Shown here: positions 18,515 through 26,748 of the stretch, one piece after another
Layout of the letters: the number at the start of each line of letters is the position of its first letter
Numbering within the stretch: the stretch's first letter is position 1
NCBI RefSeq assembly: GCF_001636055.1
Contig: NZ_CP011789.1
Span: 3,720,001 to 3,784,000 of the forward strand
Length of the DNA stretch: 64,000 nucleotides
Reading direction: 5' to 3'
Source of the DNA: Pseudomonas putida
Lineage (GTDB): Bacteria > Pseudomonadota > Gammaproteobacteria > Pseudomonadales > Pseudomonadaceae
Translations under genes and position numbers: made by a program
Notes under the pieces: generated by a model
What the model was told of the DNA's origin: nothing
Database searches by the model: none
The model's input: only the letters and a program-made list of their open reading frames with translations

Positions 18515-19789
18515 ATGACTTTGGAATCTCTGGTCGACGCTCTTTACGCCGACTCGGATGTGCAACGGATGCTCGCGCTTTCCACCCACAGCGACGCTCT
18601 TCAGATCTGCTTTCCCAAGGAAGTGAACGTCTCGCGCTTCCTCGCCTGGCTGATCGATCCGACCCAGGGCCACGGGCTGGGTGACCAGGCGATCAAGTCG
18701 CTGCTGACCCGGGCAGGACAATCCAGCCATGTCGAAAACCTGAGCCTCAATGACCGCCGTTTCCTGGCCGCCTCGAACGTACAGACCCTGGCCTTCTCCT
18801 CGCTCATGGTGATGACGGAGGCCGAACTGGGCCTGCGCAACCAGAAGCGCTATATCGACGTGCTCGCGCTGGACCCCGCGGCCAAGATTTACATCGCCAT
18901 CGAGAACAAGTTTGGTCATCACGAGGGGGAAGACCAGACCAAGACCTACTACGAAGCCCTGAACAATCTCTACCCGAACTACCGCGGCATCCATATCTTC
19001 CTCGACGGCCACGAGAACGACCCGGAGCACGACCAGTGGATTCCGGTCGGCTACACCTGGCTGACCGAATTCCTCACCCAGATCGAACAACTGGAGTGGA
19101 CCGCGCCTCACGTGAAATCCACCCTGGCGCAGTTTCGCAAGGCCATCCAGGAAGAAGAGGAGATCGCCGAAGGCGACGGCCTGGGCAAGCTGGTCACCAC
19201 GGTGGCAAGCAAGCATCAGGAGGCACTCGACGCCCTGCACAAGATCCTCACCCCCAATGCACCGAGTTCGCGCGCCAAGGACCTGGCAGCCCTGGTCAAC
19301 GGGCCGACGGGCAATGAAGCAAAGGCCAATGTGCGCTTGTTCCAGCTCTATGCGCGTCGGCCGCAGGTGTGGGACAGGTGCCTGAAAGAACGCAAGTTCG
19401 CTCGGTTCCACAGAGCATTGAACGAAGCTTTCGACGATCTCACCACCGATCCTCGCCGGGTCATCACCTACTTCAGCCTGGAAGAGTTCGAACGCTTCCT
19501 TGACCCGGATCTGGGCACACTGTTTGCGGCGGCGCTGCTGATCCGCCAGGAAGGCGACCACTTCCGTATCAACTCCTACATCTACCTCAACTCCGTGCAC
19601 GTGCAGTACCGTGAGCCACTGATCGAAATCGCCAACGCCGAACGGGCACGCCGCGGTATTCGCAAAACGTCACAAGACGACGGCTATTTCACCATCCGTC
19701 GCAGCGAAAGCCTGCCACCGGCCAAGGCGGCAACCGAAGCTGTGGAGCAAATGCACAGCCTCGTTGCCTTGCTCAAGGATCTTCACTAG
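18515..19789 (+). CDS. PD-(D/E)XK nuclease superfamily protein
   Basis: 424 residues from ATG 18515, with AGGA 5-6 nt upstream; an in-frame start at 18464 is less likely. The nuclease core is readable: Glu36 in 'PKEVNVSRFLAWLI', Asp115 in 'KRYIDVLAL', the E-x-K at Glu130-Lys132 in 'IAIENKFGH', and the QxxxY motif at Gln141-Tyr145. This is the PDDEXK_4-like layout. The C-terminal 250 residues are helical and unassigned. It stands alone, without a methylase or helicase partner. It may act in defence or DNA repair; the sequence does not say which. Confidence 0.8.
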   Translation: MTLESLVDALYADSDVQRMLALSTHSDALQICFPKEVNVSRFLAWLIDPTQGHGLGDQAIKSLLTRAGQSSHVENLSLNDRRFLAASNVQTLAFSSLMVMTEAELGLRNQKRYIDVLALDPAAKIYIAIENKFGHHEGEDQTKTYYEALNNLYPNYRGIHIFLDGHENDPEHDQWIPVGYTWLTEFLTQIEQLEWTAPHVKSTLAQFRKAIQEEEEIAEGDGLGKLVTTVASKHQEALDALHKILTPNAPSSRAKDLAALVNGPTGNEAKANVRLFQLYARRPQVWDRCLKERKFARFHRALNEAFDDLTTDPRRVITYFSLEEFERFLDPDLGTLFAAALLIRQEGDHFRINSYIYLNSVHVQYREPLIEIANAERARRGIRKTSQDDGYFTIRRSESLPPAKAATEAVEQMHSLVALLKDLH

Positions 19790-19858
19790 GTTGCAAGCCT
19801 GCGGGCGCCTGATCGCGCCCGCGGGTTCAGCCCGCATCCGCCCCAAGGAGAGCGCACG

Positions 19859-20314
19859 ATGATTCGACCCGCCACCCCCGCCGACCAATCCGCCATCCAG
19901 GCCTGCGCCGAACAGGCTTATGCCCGCTACATCCCTTTGATAGGCCGCAAGCCCGCCCCCATGCTGGCCGACTACGCCAGCCAGATCGCAACTGGCTGGG
20001 TCCACGTGGCCCTGGACGAGCAGGCCAGCCTGCAGGGCTTCATCGTGTTCTACCCCCACGACAACCACATGCTGCTGGAAAACGTGGCCGTGCTGCCCAG
20101 TGCCGCCGGACGTGGTGTCGGCAAGGCGCTGATCAACCTGTGCGAAGATCGCGCGCGCCAACTCGGGCTGAATGCAGTGCAGCTCTATACCAACGAGCGA
20201 ATGACCGACAACCTCGGCCTCTACCCCAGGCTTGGCTATGTCGAGGTCGCACGGCGCAGCGAAGACGGCTTCAACCGGGTGTACTTCGAGAAAAAACTGG
20301 GTCCAACACGCTGA
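19859..20314 (+). CDS. GNAT-family N-acetyltransferase
   Basis: 151 residues with a strong ribosome binding site ('caaggagagcgcacg'). The acetyl-CoA site is visible as 'LPSAAGRGVGKALI' (R/QxxGxG/A motif), followed by 'ENLGLYPRLGY'-like sequence ('DNLGLYPRLGYVEV'), the usual GNAT C-terminal signature. It is a cytosolic acetyltransferase of unknown substrate, convergent with the LysR gene at 20357. Confidence 0.87.
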   Translation: MIRPATPADQSAIQACAEQAYARYIPLIGRKPAPMLADYASQIATGWVHVALDEQASLQGFIVFYPHDNHMLLENVAVLPSAAGRGVGKALINLCEDRARQLGLNAVQLYTNERMTDNLGLYPRLGYVEVARRSEDGFNRVYFEKKLGPTR

Positions 20315-20356
20315 ACACCTCGTTCGCCAGGCAGGCAAACGCAGCAAAGCATGAGT

Positions 20357-21232
20357 TCAGGTTATGGCTGCCCCGGCAGCCATGAGCCTGACCGAGGCCA
20401 TGAAGTCTTTCTCAAGCTTCGACAACGCCGCATTCTCATGCACCACCGCTGTCAGCACCACGGGCAGCCGTGGCGTGATCCGTCGCGCGCGTTGCCCTGG
20501 CGGGAGCAAGGCGTCGGCGGTGAACTCATCGATCAAGGCGATACCTGCCCCCGCCTGGGCCAGGGCGCAAGCCACATAGTAGGTCTGGACCTGGGTGCGG
20601 CTGTCCACGCCGCCAAGCCATGGCCGGACCAGCTCACCGAGGGGGTCCGAGGCCGGCAGGCCAATGATCCGCGCAGGGTCGATGGCATCCAGAGACACCG
20701 GCCCCTGGTCTTGCGTGCCGTCATGGCAGACCAGCTCGACTTCGTGCAAGGCAATGACCTTCAAGCCGGGTCGCGGCTGGCCATTGAAGGTGAAGGCAAT
20801 CGAAATCTCGCGCGCCAGCAGCGCCTGCGCCAGTTGTTCGCTGTGGGCGGTGATCAGGTCCAGGGACAGCTCGGGATTGGCGCGCTGGCTTGCAGCCAGG
20901 GCGTGAGGCAGCACCTTCAAGCCCAGTGACGGAATGCAGCCGATGCGCAGCGCACCCCTGGACTGATGCCTGAGGCTGCGCGACAGCCGCCGCACATCGT
21001 CCAGGTCGCGGAACACCTTGTCGATGGACGGGATCAGTATTTCGGCCTCGCGGGTGAGCTGCAGACGCCCCTTGACCCGCTCGAACAAGACGAAACCCAG
21101 GCTCGCCTCGGCATGGGCCAGCAGCTTGCTGGCCGCAGGCTGGGTGATGTTGAGTGCCTGTGCTGCGCGCGTCAGGGAACCGGTCCGCAGGATTGCCTGG
21201 AACACTTCGATGTGACGGATACGCATGGTCAT
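20357..21232 (-). CDS. LysR-family regulator beside a D-amino-acid dehydrogenase
   Basis: 291 residues. HTH residues 5-62 include 'GSLTRAAQALNITQPAASKLLAHAE', of the type seen in OccR/NocR-like LTTRs. The substrate domain follows. It is divergent from the DadA-like gene at 21329 across 96 bp and is the natural regulator of it. The start could also be the ATG six bases further in. Confidence 0.88.
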   Translation of the reverse strand: MTMRIRHIEVFQAILRTGSLTRAAQALNITQPAASKLLAHAEASLGFVLFERVKGRLQLTREAEILIPSIDKVFRDLDDVRRLSRSLRHQSRGALRIGCIPSLGLKVLPHALAASQRANPELSLDLITAHSEQLAQALLAREISIAFTFNGQPRPGLKVIALHEVELVCHDGTQDQGPVSLDAIDPARIIGLPASDPLGELVRPWLGGVDSRTQVQTYYVACALAQAGAGIALIDEFTADALLPPGQRARRITPRLPVVLTAVVHENAALSKLEKDFMASVRLMAAGAAIT

Positions 21233-21328
21233 AGCCCAAGGTTATGGAAGCTGCAGTTATAGGCCTTGGCGGACGTGAACGGCAAGGCTGGATACTGAGC
21301 GCAGTGGCACGATTTCAGGAGAAGGCAC

Positions 21329-22585
21329 ATGCATGTGGTGGTCGTGGGGGGTGGGGTCATTGGCCTTTCGAGTGCGCTGTACCTGGCGCGCGAAGGGCTT
21401 CAGGTCACGCTGGTCGAACGCAACGAGGATATCGCCCTGGAGACCAGCTTCGCCAATGGCGGGCAACTGAGCTACAACTACGTGGCGCCCCTGGCCGACC
21501 CGTCGGTGTTCGCCAACCTGCCCAGGTGGTTGCTCGCCAGCGACTCGCCACTGCGCCTGCAGCCGCGCCTGGATTTGCAGCAATGGCGCTGGTGCCTGGC
21601 CTTCCTGCGGGCATGCCGGGCAACCCGGGTCGAGCGCACGGTACGCGAGATGCTCAGGCTGTCCCAGCGCAGCCAGGCGTTGCTGGAGCAGTTGCTGCAA
21701 CAGACACCGATCGATTTCAACCTGCGCCAGACCGGCAAGCTGATCATCCATCGCAGCCAAGCTTCGCTGGGCGCCGCAGTCAGGCTGGCCGAACTTCAGC
21801 AACAGGCCGGGTCGCAGCAACGCCTGTTGACGCCCAGCCAATGCAGCGACCTTGAGCCCACGCTGTCAGGGGTGGTCGGGCAACTTGCCGGCGGCATCTT
21901 CACCCCCGGCGAAGCCACCGCAGACTGCCGGTTGTTCTGCGAGGGGCTCAAACGTCATCTGGATGGCCTGGCGAATGTGCGCTTCAAGCTTGGCCAGGCC
22001 GTGAGCGGTTTTACCAAGGTGGGCAAGCGGATTACTGCGCTGAAGTTGGGCAACGAAACCCTTGAGGCTGACGCCTTCATCATCGCCTCAGGCATCGCCA
22101 GTGTCGGCTTGCTCAAACCGCTGGGGATCAGCCTGCCGCTCTATGGGCTGCGCGGTTACAGCCTCAGCGTGCAGCCTGTCGATGCCAACGCCCTGCCCCG
22201 GCTCAGCGTCACCGACGCCAGTCGCAAGATTGTCTACGCACCGCTGGGCAGCACCCTGCGGATCGCCGCGATGGTGGACATGGGCGTGCGTTCGGCCGAG
22301 GCCCCGAAGCGGCGCATCGACCTTTTGAAGGCGCAGGTGTCGGAACTGTTCCCCGCCCTGGACCTGCGCCAGGCCCAGGCATGGGCGGGCCTGCGTCCTG
22401 CCACTGCGCTGGGCAAGCCGATCATCGACCGGGCGCCGGGGCTGGAGAATCTGTGGCTTAACGTTGGCCATGGCGCGCTGGGCTTCACCCTTGCGTGCGC
22501 CAGCGGCGAGATGATCACCCGGCAGATCCTTCAAGGCCGGCCGCACGAGAGCGATGCACCCTTCTCGTTGGCGGCACATCGATAA
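21329..22585 (+). CDS. D-amino-acid dehydrogenase-like FAD oxidoreductase
   Basis: 418 residues. The N-terminal dinucleotide site 'VVVVGGGVIGLSSALYLA' binds FAD, and 'ETSFANGGQLSYNYVAPLADP' is the DadA-family signature. The C-terminus has 'GLRPATALGKPIID' and 'NVGHGALGFTLACASGE', also family hallmarks. It oxidatively deaminates a D-amino acid (or a related amine) to the 2-oxoacid, feeding electrons to the respiratory chain. No racemase is adjacent, so it is probably a paralogue of the main DadA. Confidence 0.87.
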   Translation: MHVVVVGGGVIGLSSALYLAREGLQVTLVERNEDIALETSFANGGQLSYNYVAPLADPSVFANLPRWLLASDSPLRLQPRLDLQQWRWCLAFLRACRATRVERTVREMLRLSQRSQALLEQLLQQTPIDFNLRQTGKLIIHRSQASLGAAVRLAELQQQAGSQQRLLTPSQCSDLEPTLSGVVGQLAGGIFTPGEATADCRLFCEGLKRHLDGLANVRFKLGQAVSGFTKVGKRITALKLGNETLEADAFIIASGIASVGLLKPLGISLPLYGLRGYSLSVQPVDANALPRLSVTDASRKIVYAPLGSTLRIAAMVDMGVRSAEAPKRRIDLLKAQVSELFPALDLRQAQAWAGLRPATALGKPIIDRAPGLENLWLNVGHGALGFTLACASGEMITRQILQGRPHESDAPFSLAAHR

Positions 22586-22659
22586 CCTTGTCCATCAGGG
22601 CCGGCGGCGCTAAGCTCGCCGCGTTTTGCCAGTGGATGCGCTCAAGGGGCGCGAAAAAT

Positions 22660-22827
22660 ATGAATCGTCAGAAAAAGATCAAACAGCTGTTGAAGGCTCA
22701 CGCCAAGAAAGCCAACGCCAAGCTGGCGCCCAAGAGCAACAAGCCCAAGTACATCAGCAAGGCCGACCGGTTGAAGCTGGAGGCCGAAACACCCCAGGAA
22801 GCGGGGCTGGCGGTGGTGAAGGAGTGA
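22660..22827 (+). CDS. DUF2986 family small basic protein
   Basis: 55 residues, very Lys-rich: 'MNRQKKIKQLLKAHAKKANAKLAP' followed by 'KPKYISKADR', which is the DUF2986 signature. No membrane or signal segment. It could bind nucleic acid because of its charge, but its function is unknown. It lies 74 bp after the dehydrogenase gene. Confidence 0.75.
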   Translation: MNRQKKIKQLLKAHAKKANAKLAPKSNKPKYISKADRLKLEAETPQEAGLAVVKE

Positions 22828-22884
22828 AGGTGTTTTCGCAAGCTGGCGGGCGCTGTCTTGCTGCTCCGACGGACACCCTGAACC

Positions 22885-23037
22885 GCTTCTACAGGTGCCC
22901 ATCGCACCTGTAGAAGCAACTGTCTTGCTCAAAATTTAAAGACCAGCCCAATCCCCTGTGGGAGCGGCCTTGTGCCGCTCCTACAGAAGCAGCGCGGGTT
23001 CCTGGGCTGGCCTTTAGATTTTGAACAAGACAGTTGC
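22885..23037. repeat. Nested palindromes around a REP-like stem
   Basis: A perfect 14-bp hairpin (22885-22898/22904-22917) is followed by a 35-nt inverted repeat (22916-22950 versus 23003-23037, 32 of 35 matching). This encloses a REP-like stem (22956-22968/22974-22986, 12 pairs and one G-U). The 35-nt arms contain the 'ccagccca' and 'aaaatttaaa'-type flanks also found next to the REPs at 1335 and 11804. There is no gene in 22828-23086. Confidence 0.85.
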
Positions 23038-23086
23038 TCCTACACGGGTTCGAGCTAGTTGCCACATCCGAGCAAGGCTATTGATT

Positions 23087-23560
23087 TCATGAGCGGGCGA
23101 ACGCCTGCGAACCGGCAATGGGTTGCCAGTTTTGCAGTGGCACCAGGAACATCAGCTCGAAGCGACGCGCGGTAAAGCGCCATTCTCCATCGCGTCGCTC
23201 GAAGCGGTCATGGTACAAACCAGCGGCCTGCACAGGGCCTTGTTCGATGTCATGGAACAGACAGTCGGCCTGTGAGACCGCGGTGGCGCTTTCGCCGTCA
23301 AGCTCGATCAGCGGGTTGGCCATCCAGTGATGCATGTGCGGCATTTTCCGCCACGATTCTCGAGCCATGGCCAGAATGCCCTCGCGCCCGGTTCCGTGCC
23401 CGAATGCCGGCAAGTCCAGGGTTGCATCGACATGCCAGATGCTTTCCAGCAGTGCCTCATCCACGCGGTCATAGGCCTGGGCGTAGGTCCAGATCAGCGA
23501 TTCGATCGCCAGGCGGCTTTCCATGCGGTCCAGGCGTTTTTCCAAAGTCTCAAGGTTCAT
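23087..23560 (-). CDS. NTF2-like / SnoaL-type protein
   Basis: 157 residues from the ATG at 23560, which has a good 'gcaggagatcgttgca' leader; a 24-codon upstream extension looks spurious. 'SLIWTYAQAYDRVDEALLESIWH' is the typical start of the SnoaL-like family, and 'MHHWMANPLIELDGESATA' holds the conserved His region. Such proteins act as small hydratases, isomerases or dioxygenase beta-like subunits. It diverges from the MFS exporter at 23750. The substrate is unknown. Confidence 0.8.
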   Translation of the reverse strand: MNLETLEKRLDRMESRLAIESLIWTYAQAYDRVDEALLESIWHVDATLDLPAFGHGTGREGILAMARESWRKMPHMHHWMANPLIELDGESATAVSQADCLFHDIEQGPVQAAGLYHDRFERRDGEWRFTARRFELMFLVPLQNWQPIAGSQAFARS

Positions 23561-23749
23561 TGCAACGATCTCCTGCAAGTCTGGGGAGCCGGCGTTCACA
23601 GCCGGTTGTCCGAGCCATTGTGCGAGTCGCAAGGCATTGACGGGACTGTCATTCCTGCAGTTTCAACGTTCATTTTTGTAAGGGGGTAAAGCGTTGACCC
23701 CATCTGCAAGCGCTTCCTAGCATGGCCCCATCTTTTACGAGGGCCTCGT

Positions 23750-25219
23750 ATGAAAAACCCACCTGATATTGACCACTCACTCACGCTGGCACCTGACGAC
23801 AGGGCAGCCGGCCCCGACCAACGCCGCTGGGCGATGTTCGTGGTCCTGCTTGTCGGGGCATTCCTCCCACCGCTGGACTTCTTCATCGTCAATGTGGCGC
23901 TGCCATCGATACGCAGCGACCTGAATGCTTCGGCATCGGCCGAGCAACTGGTCATTTCCGCCTATGCCGCGCTTTATGCGGTAACGCTGATCACCGGTGG
24001 CCGGCTGGGCGACCTGCATGGCCGCGGACGCATGTTCTTCATCGGCCTTGTCGGCTTCACCGCCGCCTCGTTGCTCTGCGGGTTCGCTGCCACGCCCTGG
24101 ATGCTGATCACTGGCCGTGCGCTGCAAGGCATCACCGCGGCAGTGATGGCGCCACAGGCACTGGCCTCGGTACAGGCGATCTTCCCCGAGGCGGAAAAGC
24201 CCCTGGCGCTGAGCCTGTATGGTGCGGTGTTCGGCCTGGCCAGCGTGATCGGACAGGCACTGGGCGGTATCCTGATTTCGCTCGATCTGTTCGGGCTTGG
24301 CTGGCGGATGATCTTTCTCATCAATCTGCCGGTCGCGCTGCTGGTCATCCTCTTCGGCATTCCCTTGATCAAGGAGACTCGCGCCAGCCATGCGCGCAGG
24401 CTCGATCTCGGCGGCATGGGCCTGTCGATGCTCACACTTGCCACGCTGATCGTGCCGTTGATCGAAGGTCGTGAGGCCGGCTGGCCGCTGTGGGCGTGGC
24501 TGTCGCTGATCGCCTGTCCATTGCTTGGCTGGACCTTCTGGCGCCACCAGGCCCGCCTGGCCAGCGCGGGGGGAGCGCCCTTGCTGGATCCGGCCGCGCT
24601 GCGCGTGCCGGGGCTGCGCCGGGCATTGCTGGTCGCCCTGTCGTTCTACACGATCGGTGCCTTCTTCCTGCTTTTCTCGATCTACCTGCAAGGTGCATTG
24701 CATGTGAGCGCGCTGCATGCAGGCCTGGTCTTCCTGCCCTTCGGCGCGGGGTTTCTCATCGGGCCGTTGACCGCGCCGTTGTGCACACGCGTGCTGGGCC
24801 TCTACACCAACGCCGTTGGCCTGGCATTGATGGTTGCAGGCCTGGTCGCACTCGCAGGCCTCATTACCCTCACACCTGGCAACCCTGGCCCGCAGCCCGC
24901 GATTTTCGCCGTCGTGCTATTCGTCATCGGCTTCGGCCAGGGATTGGCGATGCCGACCCTGATGCGCATGATCACAGGGCGCGTCGCCCCAGCGTTGTCC
25001 GGGATGATGGCCGGTGTCACCAGTTCGACCTTGCAAGTGAGCACGGCGCTCAGCGTGGCGGTGATCGGCGGCATATTCTATGGGGTGCTGGGCGCTGGCA
25101 CCGACCCGACCGCCATCAGTCATGCCTTCACCATTGCGCTGCTGTGCATGGCCGCTTGCCTGGTGTTGGGCGCAGGCTTGAGTTTTACCCTGGCGCGCCG
25201 CCCCGCAGCTGCCCGGTAG
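23750..25219 (+). CDS. MFS multidrug exporter, DHA2 (EmrB/QacA) type
   Basis: 489 residues, about 14 membrane segments. Motifs 'LDFFIVNVALPSI' (TM1, with the acidic residue of DHA2 exporters), 'GGRLGDLHGRGRMF' (MFS motif A) and 'GAVFGLASVIGQALGG' (motif C, antiporter signature) are present. It exports hydrophobic compounds in exchange for protons. The convergent LysR gene at 25232 or a factor acting in the 23561-23749 gap may regulate it. Confidence 0.88.
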   Translation: MKNPPDIDHSLTLAPDDRAAGPDQRRWAMFVVLLVGAFLPPLDFFIVNVALPSIRSDLNASASAEQLVISAYAALYAVTLITGGRLGDLHGRGRMFFIGLVGFTAASLLCGFAATPWMLITGRALQGITAAVMAPQALASVQAIFPEAEKPLALSLYGAVFGLASVIGQALGGILISLDLFGLGWRMIFLINLPVALLVILFGIPLIKETRASHARRLDLGGMGLSMLTLATLIVPLIEGREAGWPLWAWLSLIACPLLGWTFWRHQARLASAGGAPLLDPAALRVPGLRRALLVALSFYTIGAFFLLFSIYLQGALHVSALHAGLVFLPFGAGFLIGPLTAPLCTRVLGLYTNAVGLALMVAGLVALAGLITLTPGNPGPQPAIFAVVLFVIGFGQGLAMPTLMRMITGRVAPALSGMMAGVTSSTLQVSTALSVAVIGGIFYGVLGAGTDPTAISHAFTIALLCMAACLVLGAGLSFTLARRPAAAR

Positions 25220-25231
25220 CGGTGCCTGCGC

Positions 25232-26089
25232 TCATGGAGCATCGCCAAGCCTCTCTACCACCAGATCGGCCAATGCCCGCAGACGGTCCATCTGGCGCAT
25301 GTCCTGGTGATAGCCCATCCAGATCTCACGGTCTGGTGGCGGCTCGCCGATATCCAGCCGGCGCAGCAACGGCGACTGGTCGCCGATCGCTCGCGGCAGC
25401 ACTGCAACACCCAGCCCTGATGCACATAGCCGCGCCTGCACACTGCGGCTACTGCTGGTGAACACAGTCCGCGCCTTGGGGAAGTGCGACTGCAACCAGT
25501 GGACGTCAGGGTAATGGGATTGGGCCGTATTCATGGTGACAAGACCGAGCGCCTCACCGCCCTCGCCGGGATCGAAGGCTTGGTGCTCGGCCTGGTACAG
25601 CCCATAGTGCAGGGTCATGAGCCGACGCTGAACGATGTCCGGCTCGGTGAACGGGACGATGCGAAAAGCGATTTCGGCATCCCGGCGGGCCAGGTCGAAC
25701 AATCGATGGCTGGGGATCACCTCGGCCACGATCAACGGATAACGGCGGTGCAACTCATGCAGCACAGGTGCCAGCACGAATCCTGCGAACCAGTCTGCAC
25801 AGGCGATGCGCAGCAAGCCCTCGGGCTGTTCGCCTAAGCCTGTGATACGCCGTTCGATGGCCAAGGCGCTACGTTCCATGTTTTCGGCCAGCTCAAGAAT
25901 GCTCTCCCCGGCCGCAGTGAGTACCAGCCCCTCGCTGGTGCGACGGAAAAAAGCATGACCGTTGCTCTGTTCGAGCACCTGCAGGCGCCGACCTACGGTT
26001 GGATGACTGACGCCCAACTGCTTGGCGGCCGCCCCGAGCGAGCCGCTGCGGGCGATCGCCAGGAAGACGCGCAGGTCATTCCAGTCCAT
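25232..26089 (-). CDS. LysR-family regulator
   Basis: 285 residues. HTH residues 2-60 ('GSLGAAAKQLGVSHPTVGRRLQVLE') belong to the branch with Gly-Arg-Arg in the recognition helix. The inducer domain is shorter than usual. It is tail-to-tail with the DHA2 exporter, only 12 bp between stops. It may control the exporter, but no operator is evident. Confidence 0.85.
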   Translation of the reverse strand: MDWNDLRVFLAIARSGSLGAAAKQLGVSHPTVGRRLQVLEQSNGHAFFRRTSEGLVLTAAGESILELAENMERSALAIERRITGLGEQPEGLLRIACADWFAGFVLAPVLHELHRRYPLIVAEVIPSHRLFDLARRDAEIAFRIVPFTEPDIVQRRLMTLHYGLYQAEHQAFDPGEGGEALGLVTMNTAQSHYPDVHWLQSHFPKARTVFTSSSRSVQARLCASGLGVAVLPRAIGDQSPLLRRLDIGEPPPDREIWMGYHQDMRQMDRLRALADLVVERLGDAP

Positions 26090-26184
26090 GGGATACCTCC
26101 TACAGAAATGAACGGTGAAGATGCAGTAATGCGGGCGCCGTCACAAGTCTCGGCTGCCATCGCCAAGCGAAGCGGTGTTCGGTA

Positions 26185-26583
26185 TCAGGCTGCCCAGGCC
26201 GACAGCGCCGGTATCTGGCAGGCGAGCAACGCCTCGGCCGCTGGATTGAGCGGCGCACGCGCCAGCCCACAGCGCTCGATCCATGTACACGCGGCAATTT
26301 CCCTGCGCGCACAGGGGCGATCGCCGGGGTGAAGGTGGGTGGTGAAGATGTAATGGAGAACCCCGGCCACTTCCAAGGTGCACAGATGCAGCAAACCGTG
26401 GTCGCTCAGACCGGTTTCCTCATGCAACTCTCGGGCTGCCGCCTCATGCGGCTGTTCGCCTCGCTCGATGACGCCGCCCGGGAAGTTCCATTTGCCGCCT
26501 TTCTTGCGCACGAGCAAGACCCTTCCTTTGTCGAAGCAGATGATCGTCGCTCTGTGTTTGGCGGGAGGGGTTGTCAGCGGCAT
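26185..26583 (-). CDS. NUDIX hydrolase
   Basis: 132 residues. The complete NUDIX box, G-x5-E-x7-REL-x-EE-x-G-L, is present starting at 'GGVIERGEQ'. The metal-binding glutamates are intact, so it should cleave a nucleoside diphosphate linked to some group X. The specificity cannot be predicted. It stands alone. Confidence 0.88.
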   Translation of the reverse strand: MPLTTPPAKHRATIICFDKGRVLLVRKKGGKWNFPGGVIERGEQPHEAAARELHEETGLSDHGLLHLCTLEVAGVLHYIFTTHLHPGDRPCARREIAACTWIERCGLARAPLNPAAEALLACQIPALSAWAA

Positions 26584-26695
26584 CGGATTAGCTCGTCACA
26601 CTTGTCACGGATATATGACAGTTTTGTTACATGATGGACAGGCAAATCTGACGCCAAGTTCAGCCAAATGGACACATGGCTGAGGGGATTGGTAC

Positions 26696-26731
26696 AAAAA
26701 AATAGGCGAGAGGGTCGCTATGTACCCTCTC
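26696..26731 (-). terminator. Rho-independent terminator of the OsmC-YcaO gene
   Basis: On the minus strand, an 8-bp stem GAGAGGGT/ACCCTCTC (26708-26731) is followed by 'gccta' and seven T (26696-26702 read in reverse). It lies 18 bp past the stop codon at 26749, in the right orientation. Confidence 0.8.
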
Positions 26732-26748
26732 TTGGGCTGAAGCGGGCC

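Noticed and set aside
22885..23037. Insertion sequence remnant
   Set aside because: Inverted arms are present, but no transposase fragment or target duplication is visible; the core matches REP elements instead.
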